This document shows, in pieces, positions 17,451-24,905 of a DNA stretch of 64,000 nt. Both the position numbers and the translations under genes were made by a program. The notes under the pieces are model-generated. The model was not told where the DNA came from and ran no database searches. It saw nothing but the letters and a program-made list of their open reading frames with translations. The DNA is from Actinoplanes cyaneus (GTDB lineage: Bacteria > Actinomycetota > Actinomycetes > Mycobacteriales > Micromonosporaceae). Every line of letters starts with the position of its first letter. Within the stretch, counting starts at the first letter, position 1. The stretch spans positions 1-64,000 of the forward strand of contig NZ_BOMH01000070.1 in the NCBI RefSeq assembly GCF_016862095.1, in the 5' to 3' direction.

Positions 17451-18506
17451 ATGGCGCGGCCCACGCTCGCCGTCGTCGGAGCCACCGGTTCCGTCGGGGC
17501 CGTCATGCTCGACCTGCTCTCGTCCCGGCGTGACGTCTGGGGCGAGATCCGGCTGATCGCCTCCACCCGCTCGGCGGGCAAGTCGCTGATGTGCCGGGGC
17601 GAGTCCCTGCCGGTCCGGTCGCTGACCGCCGAGGCGTTCGACGGCGTGGACGTGGCGATGTTCGACGTGCCCGACGACGTGGCGGCGCACTGGGCCCCGA
17701 TCGCGGTGTCCCGGGGCGCCGTCGTGGTCGACAACTCGGCCGTGTTCCGCATGGAGCCGGACGTGCCGCTCGTGGTGCCCGACGTCAACCACGAGGTCCT
17801 CGGTCACCGGCCGCGAGGCATCGTCTCCAGCGCCAACTGCACGGTCGCCGCGATGATCATGGCGGTCGCTCCGCTGCACTTCGAGTACGGGTTGCGGGAG
17901 CTCGTCCTCGCGTCGTACCAATCCGCCTCCGGGGTCGGCCAGGTCGGCGTCGACACCCTCCACGACCAGCTCACCAAGGTCGCCGGGGATCGGCTGCTCG
18001 GCTCCCGCCCCGGCAACGTGCGGCAGGCGGTCGGTGACGACCTGGGTCCGTTCCCGGCGCCGCTCGCGCTGAACGTGGTGCCCTGGGCCGGTCAGATCGC
18101 GACGCTCGGCTGGTCGTCCGAGGAGCTGAAACTCCGTAACGAGAGCCGGAAGATCCTCGGTCTGACCGCGCTCAAGGTCTCCGCCACGTGCGTCCGGGTG
18201 CCGGTGGTGACCGGCCACTCGGTCGCCGTGCACGCGGTCTTCGCCGCCGAGGTCACCGCCGACGGCGCCCGCCAGGTGCTGCGCAACGCGCCCGGGGTGA
18301 TCCTGGTCGACGACCCGGAGGCCGGCGAGTTCCCGATGCCGATCGACGCGGTCGGCACCGACCCGTCCTGGGTCGGCCGGATCCGCCGGGCGATGGACGA
18401 CCCGCGCGCCCTGGACTTCTTCGTCACCGGCGACAACATGCGCAAGGGCGCCGCCCTGAACACGGTGCAGACCGCCGAGCTGCTCGCCGTCGAGCTCTCC
18501 AGGTAA
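17451..18506 (+). CDS. asd: Aspartate-semialdehyde dehydrogenase
   Basis: This NADPH-dependent enzyme reduces aspartyl phosphate to the semialdehyde, the branch point to lysine/diaminopimelate and to homoserine. In the 351-residue protein the nucleotide-binding loop VVGATGSVGAVML is at the N-terminus, the catalytic cysteine lies in SSANCTVAAMI (about residue 130), and the substrate-binding histidine is in VVTGHSVAVHAVF. The ATG at 17451 lies 8 nt after lysC, so the two form an operon as in most actinobacteria. Downstream is a convergent region with a 55-bp palindrome that probably ends the transcript. Confidence 0.96.
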   Translation: MARPTLAVVGATGSVGAVMLDLLSSRRDVWGEIRLIASTRSAGKSLMCRGESLPVRSLTAEAFDGVDVAMFDVPDDVAAHWAPIAVSRGAVVVDNSAVFRMEPDVPLVVPDVNHEVLGHRPRGIVSSANCTVAAMIMAVAPLHFEYGLRELVLASYQSASGVGQVGVDTLHDQLTKVAGDRLLGSRPGNVRQAVGDDLGPFPAPLALNVVPWAGQIATLGWSSEELKLRNESRKILGLTALKVSATCVRVPVVTGHSVAVHAVFAAEVTADGARQVLRNAPGVILVDDPEAGEFPMPIDAVGTDPSWVGRIRRAMDDPRALDFFVTGDNMRKGAALNTVQTAELLAVELSR

Positions 18507-18608
18507 GGCGGTCCGGGAGCTTCTCATCGCGATCGGTGAGCCCCCGGCCCTCGGCCCCGGCCCGGGCCCCGTCGCGGTCCCCCGGCCCTCTGCCCCCGTC
18601 GCGGTCCT

Positions 18609-18663
18609 CGGCTGGTGCTCATGGTCGTTATCCGGACCGGATAACGACCATGAGCACCAGCCG
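18609..18663. repeat. Dispersed palindrome, copy P1 (perfect 27-bp arms)
   Basis: The arms 18609-18635 and 18637-18663 are perfectly complementary around a single A. The outer arm reads CGGCTGGTGCTCATGGTCGT and ends in TATCCGG. The same palindrome recurs at 34247-34297 and 59917-59969. It lies about 100 bp after asd, between convergent asd and pyrE, and would make a very stable terminator-like hairpin on either strand. Confidence 0.9.
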
Positions 18664-18762
18664 GAAACCCGCAGCCGCGTGCCTACCGCGCCCACCCACC
18701 GACCTCGCGCACTCCGAGTGGCAGGGCGCTTCGCCGCGGGCGCGACCCGTGGCCGGTCTTGT

Positions 18763-18907
18763 GCTCTGACCGTGCCCACCCACGGACGCCGCCCTTGCGG
18801 GCTGAGCGTCAAGGGCGCGTCAGCGCCCTGCTCAGCCCGCGAGGGTCCCCGCGGGAGCGACGATCCGGACCACAGCGGAGATGGGCAAGGAAGAACTTGA
18901 TCTTGAT
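18763..18907 (+). repeat. Dispersed structured element, copy A (candidate RNA or protein-binding element)
   Basis: This segment of about 145 nt shares its order of blocks with 34461-34600 and 60136-60266. It contains an outer stem (18797-18807 with 18830-18840, 11 bp, perfect), an inner stem GGGCGC/GCGCCC (18813-18818 with 18823-18828) closed by loop GTCA, and then a 31-nt box (18843-18873, from GGGTCCCCGCGGG to TCCGGACCAC) identical to copy B and one base different in copy C. It ends in a CTTGATCTTGA motif 38 bp from the pyrE stop. Its function is unknown. Confidence 0.8.
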
Positions 18908-18944
18908 TTGACGCTGTGCTGTGCGTCTTCCCCAGATCGGCCGG

Positions 18945-19475
18945 TCAGGAGGCGGCGGCGTCCAGGTCGGCCCTGGTCAGCAGGGCGCGCAGGGTAATGC
19001 CGTCGTCGGCCAGGGCCTGGGTGCCGCCCTCCTGCCGGTCGATCACGCAGAGCGCGTGGTCCACGTGCGCGCCCAGCTTGCGCAGCTCGCCGGTGGAGAT
19101 GACGACCTGGCCGCCGGAGGTCACGACGTCCTCGACGACGAGCACGCGGCGGCCGGCGACCTCGGCGCCCTCGGCGAGGCGGGCGGTGCCGTACTTCTTC
19201 GCCTCCTTGCGGACGAAGGCGGTGGGCAGGCCGGCGTGCCGGGCGAGGGCGGTGACCACCGCGATGCCGCCCATCTCCAGGCCGGCCAGCACCTCGGTGC
19301 CCTCGGGAATCAGCACGGCGAGTCGCTCGGCGAGTTTGTCGAGGAGCACCGGGTCGGCCTCGAACTGGTACTTGTCGAAGTATTCGTTGGCGATACGGCC
19401 GGAACGGAGCGTGAATTCGCCGGTCAGACGGCTTACGGAGCGCACCTGACGGGCGAGGTCGTTGGAGTCAGTCAC
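18945..19475 (-). CDS. pyrE: Orotate phosphoribosyltransferase
   Basis: This enzyme converts orotate and PRPP to orotidine 5'-phosphate in pyrimidine synthesis. The 176-residue protein has the PRPP-binding motif VLVVEDVVTSGGQ, the catalytic-loop region VRKEAKKYGTARLAEG and the N-terminal GEFTLRSGR segment typical of bacterial PyrE. The start is GTG at 19475 with a weak purine-rich site. It stands alone here, converging with asd; element A lies directly in its 3' region. No other pyr gene is nearby, which is common in actinobacteria where pyrE is separate from the main cluster. Confidence 0.95.
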   Translation of the reverse strand: MTDSNDLARQVRSVSRLTGEFTLRSGRIANEYFDKYQFEADPVLLDKLAERLAVLIPEGTEVLAGLEMGGIAVVTALARHAGLPTAFVRKEAKKYGTARLAEGAEVAGRRVLVVEDVVTSGGQVVISTGELRKLGAHVDHALCVIDRQEGGTQALADDGITLRALLTRADLDAAAS

Positions 19476-19625
19476 AAGGTCCCAGCTTGTCAGGCGGGGG
19501 TGCGGCGACGCGCACCACCCCGGTCGTCACCCGTTGGCGTACTTGATCTCCGCAATACGGCATTCTATGTCTGTTTGGGGTAGTTTTCGCCTAATTAGCG
19601 GCTTGTGCCCGGAAGGAACATCGCT

Positions 19626-19922
19626 GTGACGCCCTTCGCCATTCTCTTCCTGCTCGCCTTCGCCGGATCGTCGTGCTTCGCGCTCGGCCGGGCCTTCGGA
19701 CGGGGCGAGCGTTATGAGCGCGGCTACCGGGAGGGCTTCCGCGACGGCGAGACCGGTTCGCTGGCCCGCGCGACCCGATTGATGCAGCTCGGCGAGCGGC
19801 AGACGATCGCGCCGGTGGTGGAGACCATGCTCGGGCCGTACTGCGTGCCGCAGCAGATGGCGCCGCGACCGGTCGGGCCCGCGGTGGCCGGCGTTCCGGT
19901 TCGCCCGCAGTTCGCCGTCTGA
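19626..19922 (+). CDS. Small single-span membrane protein, unknown function
   Basis: The product is 98 residues with one N-terminal hydrophobic helix (FAILFLLAFAGSSCFALG), then a charged stretch rich in Arg/Glu/Gly (GRGERYERGYREGFRDGE) and a Pro/Val-rich tail. The GTG at 19626 is chosen because GGAAGGA (19611-19617) precedes it by 8 nt; an earlier GTG at 19605 lacks a site. The upstream 70 bp are AT-rich for this genome (TTGATC at 19543, 17 nt, TATGTC at 19566) and may be its promoter. I recognise no family. Confidence 0.6.
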   Translation: MTPFAILFLLAFAGSSCFALGRAFGRGERYERGYREGFRDGETGSLARATRLMQLGERQTIAPVVETMLGPYCVPQQMAPRPVGPAVAGVPVRPQFAV

Positions 19923-20135
19923 GACCCTCCTGTTGCGCCGGGCGCATCGAGTTCGTCGACGATGCTGAGCGCCCTTAGTGGCGATCTTCCGGCTCCGCCT
20001 CTGCTCGGCGTCGCGCCGGCCCGGCAAACGGCTCCTGGGCACGCTCAGCGGCCGCAAAAGACCCTCTGGCCGAGTGGCCCGACCTCGGACCATCTGTAGC
20101 GGAGCGCGGCGACCAGCCCGCGGGCGACGACAGCC

Positions 20136-20240
20136 CGGCCCGGCAAAGCCCGCCAGGACAAAGCCCGCCCGGCAAAGCCCGCCCCGGCAAACTCGCCCGG
20201 CAAAGCCCGGCCCGACAACGCCCGCCGCAGGCAAAGCGAA
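20136..20240. repeat. Degenerate tandem repeat of a GGCAAAGCCCGCC unit
   Basis: About seven copies of a 13-15-nt unit (GGCAAAGCCCGCC with variants such as GACAAAGCCCGCC and GGCAAACTCGCC) run head to tail just beyond the tRNA terminator. The rest of 19923-20282 holds no gene that I can support. Each unit is a short imperfect hairpin (GGC...GCC). It may be slippage-derived sequence. Confidence 0.65.
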
Positions 20241-20274
20241 AGGCCCGATCTCCGTTTCCGGAGACCGGGCCTTT
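20239..20274 (-). terminator. Terminator of tRNA-Pro
   Basis: A 16-bp stem with one G-T wobble (20239-20254 with 20259-20274, loop TTTC on the plus strand, GAAA in the minus-strand transcript) is followed on the minus strand by CGCTTTGCC. The stem itself ends in CCTTT. It lies 9 nt beyond the 3' CCA of the tRNA gene. This is the clearest intrinsic-type terminator in the window. Confidence 0.85.
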
Positions 20275-20282
20275 CTGCAAGC

Positions 20283-20359
20283 TGGTCGGGGTGGCGGGAT
20301 TTGAACCCACGGCCTCTACGTCCCGAACGTAGCGCGCTACCAAACTGCGCCACACCCCG
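20283..20359 (-). tRNA. tRNA-Pro (anticodon CGG), CCA encoded
   Basis: On the minus strand the acceptor arm CGGGGTG pairs with CACCCCG, the D-arm is GCGCAGTTTGGTAGCGC, the anticodon stem CTACG/CGTAG holds the loop TTCGGGA (anticodon CGG, reads CCG), and the T-arm is GTGGG-TTCAAAT-CCCGC. The discriminator is A and the CCA end is encoded in the DNA (20283-20285). CCG is the main proline codon class in such GC-rich genomes. A strong terminator follows. Confidence 0.97.
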
Positions 20360-20433
20360 TTGCTGCGAGAAGAATACTAGCGGACCTTTCCGCAGCCCCG
20401 AAATCCGGGCTCCCCTCGCAGCGTTTCCCCAGG

Positions 20434-21327
20434 TCAGCGCGGGATCAGCGTGAGGATCGAAGCCTCCGGGCGGCAGGCGAAGCGGATCGGAGCGGTCGGG
20501 TGGGTGCCCAGACCGGCCGAGACGTGCAGCCAGGAGTCCGAGCCGGGCCACCGGTGCAGGCCCTTCGCCATCCGGGTCGGCAGGTCGCAGTTCGTCGTCA
20601 GCGCGCCATAGCCGGGCACGCACACCTGCCCGCCGTGGGTGTGCCCGGCGAGCAGCAGCTCGAAGCCGTCGGCCGCCATCGGTTCCAGCACCCGGGAGGC
20701 CGGCGTGTGGGTGACCCCGAGGTGCAGGTCGACGCCGGCGCTGATCGGCCCGGCCACTGACGGGTAGTCGTCGCGCTCGACGTGCGGGTCGTCGACGCCC
20801 ACGAGCTCGATCGAGCGGCCGCCGGCCTTCAGGACGGTACGGGCGTTGTTCAGATCCGCCCAGCCCGCGTCGGTGAACGCGGCGCGCAGGTCGTCGTAGG
20901 GCAGCTCGACCCCGTGCACGTATTCCCGGTCGGGCAGCAGGTACTGCAACGGGTTCTTGAAGACCGGGCCGGTGTAGTCGTTGCTGCCGAACACGAACGC
21001 GCCCGGCACGTCGAGCAGCGGTTCCAGGGCGCGCAGGACACCGGGCACCGCGTACGGCGAGGCCATGTTGTCGCCGGTGACGATCACCAGATCCGGGTCG
21101 GTGCCGATCAGGCCGGCCACCCACTCCTGCTTGCGCCGCTGGTCAGGCATCATGTGCAGGTCGGACAGGTGCAGGATGCGCAGCGGTTCCGCGTCCGGGT
21201 CGAGCACCGGGACGTCGAAGCGACGGAGCGTGAACAGGTTCCGCTCGACCAGTGACGCATAGGCGAAGGTGGCGCCGCCGACGGCGGCCAGCGCGGCGGC
21301 TGCGGAAATAAGGGAGCGCTTACGCAT
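20434..21327 (-). CDS. Membrane-anchored metallophosphoesterase (YaeI/YkuE type)
   Basis: The 297-residue protein has an N-terminal hydrophobic anchor or uncleaved signal (SLISAAAALAAVGGATFAY) and a calcineurin-like phosphoesterase domain. Metal ligands are visible as LHLSDLHM (D, H), VTGDN, GSND (Asn), LGVTHTP and the closing LLAGHTHGGQV. The group includes lipid-linked and UDP-sugar pyrophosphatases, but the substrate here is not predictable. The ATG at 21327 has no ribosome binding site; a TACCCT hexamer 7 nt upstream suggests a leaderless transcript. It diverges from the YqeY gene with only 25 bp between the two start codons. Confidence 0.88.
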   Translation of the reverse strand: MRKRSLISAAAALAAVGGATFAYASLVERNLFTLRRFDVPVLDPDAEPLRILHLSDLHMMPDQRRKQEWVAGLIGTDPDLVIVTGDNMASPYAVPGVLRALEPLLDVPGAFVFGSNDYTGPVFKNPLQYLLPDREYVHGVELPYDDLRAAFTDAGWADLNNARTVLKAGGRSIELVGVDDPHVERDDYPSVAGPISAGVDLHLGVTHTPASRVLEPMAADGFELLLAGHTHGGQVCVPGYGALTTNCDLPTRMAKGLHRWPGSDSWLHVSAGLGTHPTAPIRFACRPEASILTLIPR

Positions 21328-21334
21328 GACGGCA

Positions 21335-21344
21335 AGGGTAGTTT
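21335..21344. promoter_or_regulatory. Overlapping divergent -10 boxes for the phosphoesterase and yqeY genes
   Basis: Rightward TAGTTT (21339-21344) is 8 nt before the yqeY ATG, and leftward TACCCT (21340-21335, minus strand) is 7 nt before the phosphoesterase ATG. Both fit the TANNNT-N6-8-RTG layout of leaderless actinobacterial promoters, and the two boxes share the TA at 21339-21340. Clear -35 boxes are not seen. Confidence 0.5.
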
Positions 21345-21352
21345 CTCCGTCC

Positions 21353-21805
21353 ATGGGAACGCTGAAAGACCGCCTGAACGATGACCTGCACACCGCGATG
21401 AAGTCCCGGGACGAGCTGATCACCTCGACGCTGCGGATGGCGCTGTCCGCCGTCCGGACGGCCGAGGTCGCCGGTGACGAGGCCCGCGAGCTCTCCGACG
21501 ACGAGGTGCTGGCCGTTCTGACGAAGGAGGCGAAGAAGCGTCGCGAGGCGGCTGCCGCCTTCTCCGGCGCGGGTCGTGCCGACCAGGCGGCGAAGGAGAC
21601 GGCAGAGGGCGAGGTCCTCGACCGCTACCTGCCGAAACAGCTCACCGACGCGGAGATCGCCGAGATCGTGTCCGGGGCTCTGGCGGCCGGCGGCTTCTCC
21701 GGCAAGGCGCAGATGGGCCCGGCCATGAAGGCGGCTCAGGCCGCTGTCGCGGGGCGCGCGGAGGGCGGCCGGGTCGCCGCCGAGGTGCGCCGTCAGCTGG
21801 GCTGA
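21353..21805 (+). CDS. GatB/YqeY domain protein
   Basis: The 150-residue protein is a stand-alone YqeY domain, related to the tail of the GatB amidotransferase subunit that contacts tRNA. The start MGTLKDRLNDDLHTAMKSRDE, the central EEVLAVLTKEAKKRREAA-like segment (here DEVLAVLTKEAKKR) and the MGPAMKAAQAAVAGRAEGGRV end are all family-typical. Its biological role is not firmly known. The ATG at 21353 is selected from homologous starts; upstream in-frame codons overlap the divergent gene. The transcript is probably leaderless. Confidence 0.93.
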   Translation: MGTLKDRLNDDLHTAMKSRDELITSTLRMALSAVRTAEVAGDEARELSDDEVLAVLTKEAKKRREAAAAFSGAGRADQAAKETAEGEVLDRYLPKQLTDAEIAEIVSGALAAGGFSGKAQMGPAMKAAQAAVAGRAEGGRVAAEVRRQLG

Positions 21806-21832
21806 CCTTCACAAGACGATTCGCCGCGTACG

Positions 21833-21872
21833 GCAGAAGGGGCGGGAGACCGTGGTCTCCCGCCCCTTCTGC
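21833..21872. terminator. Strong bidirectional terminator between yqeY and the PBP gene
   Basis: Perfect 19-bp arms (21833-21851 and 21854-21872) with a GT centre are followed on the plus strand by TGTGGTTTTGCTT. It lies between the convergent yqeY and PBP genes and would end both transcripts. Confidence 0.85.
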
Positions 21873-21883
21873 TGTGGTTTTGC

Positions 21884-24307
21884 TTACCGTCCCGGCGGGT
21901 TGCCGCCCGGCGGCGGGTTCTGCTGGTTCTTCTTGCCGTTGCTGACGTTGATCGTCACCGCGCCGCCCTTGATGGTGCGCTCCTCGGTGGTGCCCGCGGC
22001 GGTGCCGGCCGGGCAGTCCGAGTCGACGGTGGGACCGGTCACCGGGTCGAAACCGGCGCCGCTGATCTTGTCCTTGGCGCTCGACATCGAGTCACAGGTC
22101 ACGTCCGGCACGCTGCGCAGATCGCCGATGGAGACCTTGTCGTTGCCGGGCTTCTTGAACTGGACGCTCGGCTTGCCCTTCATGTAGTCGGCGAGGGCGT
22201 GCTGCACCGTCTTGTTGATGATCGGGTGCGACATCTGGTCGGTGTGGTTCTGCCAGTCCGGCACAGCCATGTAACCGGCCATGACCAGCGACGTGGTGCC
22301 GACGATCAGCGACGCGGTCTTGCTGTTGTCGGTGGTGCCGGTCTTGCCGAACACCGGGTGGTCGACGATCCCGCGGGTGTCGCCGGCGGTGCTGCTGCCA
22401 CCGCAGCTGCCGAGCTGGGCCGAGTCGCCGACCGGGCAGCGGGCCGCGTCGAGCGCCGCACGGGCGACGTCCTTGGTGGTGGCCTGGATGCAGTGCGGCT
22501 TGCCGACGTCGATCTTCTCGCCGTCGTTGGTGGTGATCTGCTCGACCGGGGTGGCCTCGCAGTACTTGCCGTCGCCGGCCAGCGTCGCGTACGCGTTCGC
22601 CATCTCCAGCGGGGTGGAGTCCATCACGCCGAGGGTGAAGGCGCCCCAGCCGGCGGCGTTGGCGGCGTTGTCCTGGTCGACCTTGGTGCGGAACTGGATG
22701 CCGAACCGCTTGGCAACGGCGACCACGCTGTCCGCGCCGACCTTCTGCTCCAGCGGCACGAAGAACGTGTTCACCGACTTGCCGAAGCCGGTCCACATGT
22801 TGAAGACGCCGGCCTCCTTGGCGCTCGCGTTACGCGGGCACCAGTCGTCCGAGTTGGGGCAGGACGACGGGGTGCCGTAACCGGCCTTGTACTTCGAGTG
22901 GAACACCGCGGGCGCGTTGATCGGGTAGCTGAGCGGGACGCCCTTCTCCAGCGCCGCGACCATGGTGAACATCTTGTACACCGAGCCGGCCTGGTAACCA
23001 CTGATGTCGCCACCGCCGGTGATCAGCGGGTTCGTGGTCTTCGGGAACGAGCCGCGGATCTTCTTCGCCTTCTTCTTCGGGTCCGGCGAGATCTGGTTCG
23101 TCGGGTGGTCCGGGTCGTCCAGCGCGTACTTACGGTTCGTCGCGAGGACCCGGACCTTGCCGGTGCCCGGCTCGACGCCGGCCAGGAGCAGAGCGTTCTT
23201 GCTGCTGTCCGACTGCCGCTCGGCGATCTCGGCGCGGGCCGAGGCCTGACCCTTCAGGTCGATCGTGGTGACGACCTTGTAACCACCGCTCTTGAGGCGG
23301 CGCTCCCGGTCATAGGTGGTGGCGCCGAACGCCTCCTGGCTCATCCACCAGCGGTAGAAGTAGTCGCAGAAGAAGCCCCAGTTGTTCTTGGCGACCGAGA
23401 CGCAGCCGTTGCCGACCGACTTGACCTTGGTCGGGATCTTCTCGGTCTTCGCCTTGTCGGCGTCGGCCTGGGTGATCGCGCCCATCTCCACCATGCCCGG
23501 CAGGATGTAGTTGTCGCGGCGGGCCTGGATCTGCTCGTGACCCGTCTTGATGGTCGGGTTGAAGCTGGTCGGGGCCTTCACCATGCCGGCGAGCATGGCG
23601 GCCTCGGCGGCGTCGAGATCCTTCGGCTTCTTGTTGAAGTAGACCTGGCTCGCGGCGTAGATGCCGTAGGCCTGGTTGCCGAACGGCGCGATGTTGAGGT
23701 AGCGCTCGAGGATCTGCTCCTTGGAGAGCTGCTTCTCGATCTGCAGCGCGTACTTCATCTCGGTGACCTTGCGCTTCGGGGTGTCCTTCGTCGCGTCGAT
23801 CACCTCCTGCGGATTGGTCGCCGAGTAGGCCAGCGACATTCGCACGTACTGCATCGTGAGCGTCGAGGCGCCCTGCTGAGCACCACCCTGGTTGTTGCTC
23901 ACGAACGCACGGGCGACACCCTTGAGGTCGACGCCGTTGTGCTCGTAGAACTTCCGGTCCTCGGCGGCGATGATCGCGGCCTGCATGTTCTTGGAGATGT
24001 CCTTCAGCGGGACATCGCTGCGGAACTCGTCGTAGAACTGCGACAGCAGCGTCTTGCCGTCCGAGGCGTAGACCCGGGTGATCTGCGGGGAGCTGAAGTC
24101 CTTGAGCTCACTGGGCAGACTCGCGAACGACGTCCCGCCGGCCTTGGCGGCGAGGCCGGACATGGCTGCGGCAGGGAAGGCGGCCGCGGCCACCACCACA
24201 CCGGCCAGCAGGCCACACACCAGCAACGATGTCGCGTTCGTGAAGATGTTGTGATCGCGTCTGCGCATCCAGGAGGTCACCCGAGGCAGGATACGCGAAG
24301 AGTGCAC
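21884..24307 (-). CDS. Class A penicillin-binding protein (PonA2-like), GT51 + transpeptidase + PASTA
   Basis: This bifunctional peptidoglycan synthase polymerises glycan strands and cross-links peptides. In order there is a short cytoplasmic tail, one transmembrane helix (LLVCGLLAGVVVAAAAF), a GT51 glycosyltransferase (EDRKFYEHNGVDLKG, GASTLTMQYVR, KVTEMKYALQIEKQLSKEQI), a transpeptidase with catalytic SVYK (in AGSVYKMF), SVN and KTG (VFGKTGTTD), and a C-terminal PASTA domain (VPDVTCDSMSSAKDKISGAG). The 807 residues match mycobacterial PonA2. The start is GTG at 24307; ATG at 24268 is an alternative. It is divergent from wblA, the same arrangement as ponA2/whiB4 in M. tuberculosis. Confidence 0.94.
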   Translation of the reverse strand: MHSSRILPRVTSWMRRRDHNIFTNATSLLVCGLLAGVVVAAAAFPAAAMSGLAAKAGGTSFASLPSELKDFSSPQITRVYASDGKTLLSQFYDEFRSDVPLKDISKNMQAAIIAAEDRKFYEHNGVDLKGVARAFVSNNQGGAQQGASTLTMQYVRMSLAYSATNPQEVIDATKDTPKRKVTEMKYALQIEKQLSKEQILERYLNIAPFGNQAYGIYAASQVYFNKKPKDLDAAEAAMLAGMVKAPTSFNPTIKTGHEQIQARRDNYILPGMVEMGAITQADADKAKTEKIPTKVKSVGNGCVSVAKNNWGFFCDYFYRWWMSQEAFGATTYDRERRLKSGGYKVVTTIDLKGQASARAEIAERQSDSSKNALLLAGVEPGTGKVRVLATNRKYALDDPDHPTNQISPDPKKKAKKIRGSFPKTTNPLITGGGDISGYQAGSVYKMFTMVAALEKGVPLSYPINAPAVFHSKYKAGYGTPSSCPNSDDWCPRNASAKEAGVFNMWTGFGKSVNTFFVPLEQKVGADSVVAVAKRFGIQFRTKVDQDNAANAAGWGAFTLGVMDSTPLEMANAYATLAGDGKYCEATPVEQITTNDGEKIDVGKPHCIQATTKDVARAALDAARCPVGDSAQLGSCGGSSTAGDTRGIVDHPVFGKTGTTDNSKTASLIVGTTSLVMAGYMAVPDWQNHTDQMSHPIINKTVQHALADYMKGKPSVQFKKPGNDKVSIGDLRSVPDVTCDSMSSAKDKISGAGFDPVTGPTVDSDCPAGTAAGTTEERTIKGGAVTINVSNGKKNQQNPPPGGNPPGR

Positions 24308-24602
24308 GCGACCGCCCGTCGAGCAGGTCGCCTTCGCCCGTTATGAGTGTGACCTGTCACCCGGGTCGCCGTGGTGATTTCCCCCATCTGCACCAAAGAT
24401 ACCCCCGTTCGGCTCCAGCGCCTCGGCCGCTTTGCCCGGAACTACCGGGCTATACGTATTTGAGGGACAACGTTGCGTAATCACCCAACTACGGAGCATG
24501 ATGGTCCGGCGAGACATCTCGCATGACGTCTGCGCGGCCTTGGGGGACATGGGCAGCCGCGCCGGACGTTCGGGGGTGAAATGCAAGGGGGGACGTTTAC
24601 CA
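24308..24602. promoter_or_regulatory. Long divergent promoter/leader region of the PBP and wblA genes
   Basis: No separate gene is evident; the wblA frame is open from 24432 but the upstream codons are not WhiB-like. The segment around 24432-24480 is AT-rich and contains an inverted repeat CCCGG-AACTA-CCGGG (24435-24449) immediately before TATACGTATTTG, a plausible operator and -10 zone. If transcription starts there, wblA has an untranslated leader of about 140 nt. Confidence 0.45.
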
Positions 24603-24905
24603 ATGGGGATGATCAGCGACTGGCCCAGCATGGCGGCATGTCAGAGTGGCGACCCTGACGCGCTGTTCGTGCAGGGCGCCGAGCAGAACGTGGCGAAGAG
24701 GATTTGCCGCAGCTGCCCGGTGCGCTACGAATGCCTCGCCGACGCCCTGGACAACCGGATCGAGTTCGGCGTCTGGGGAGGCATGACGGAACGGGAGCGA
24801 CGCGCTCTGCTGCGCCGCCACCCGCACGTGGCGAGCTGGCGGAAGATGTTCGAAGCCGCTCTGAAGGAGAAAGGCGCCGACAAGGTGCTGGTCTCCACCC
24901 GCTGA
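24603..24905 (+). CDS. wblA: WhiB-family iron-sulfur regulator, WblA/WhiB4 type
   Basis: WblA (Streptomyces) and WhiB4 (mycobacteria) are small 4Fe-4S redox-sensing transcription factors; WblA is a global regulator of differentiation and antibiotic production. The 100-residue protein has the four cluster cysteines (MAACQSGD, then CRSCPVRYEC) and the turn GVWGGMTERERRALLRR. The ALFVQGAEQN and VEFGVWGG-like (IEFGVWGG) segments resemble WhiB4 most. The neighbours, a class A PBP on one side and ArsA-like ATPases on the other, are the conserved setting of this subgroup. The ATG at 24603 follows AAGGGGGGA; ATG at 24609 is also possible. Confidence 0.93.
   Translation: MGMISDWPSMAACQSGDPDALFVQGAEQNVAKRICRSCPVRYECLADALDNRIEFGVWGGMTERERRALLRRHPHVASWRKMFEAALKEKGADKVLVSTR

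Noticed and set aside
18650..18720. Short frames beginning MSTSR inside the dispersed palindromes
   Set aside because: The ATGAGCACCAGCCGG word is part of the palindrome arm; the frames diverge right after it and have no ribosome binding site.
20136..20240. CRISPR array
   Set aside because: Units are 13-15 nt without unique spacers of constant length and there are no cas genes.
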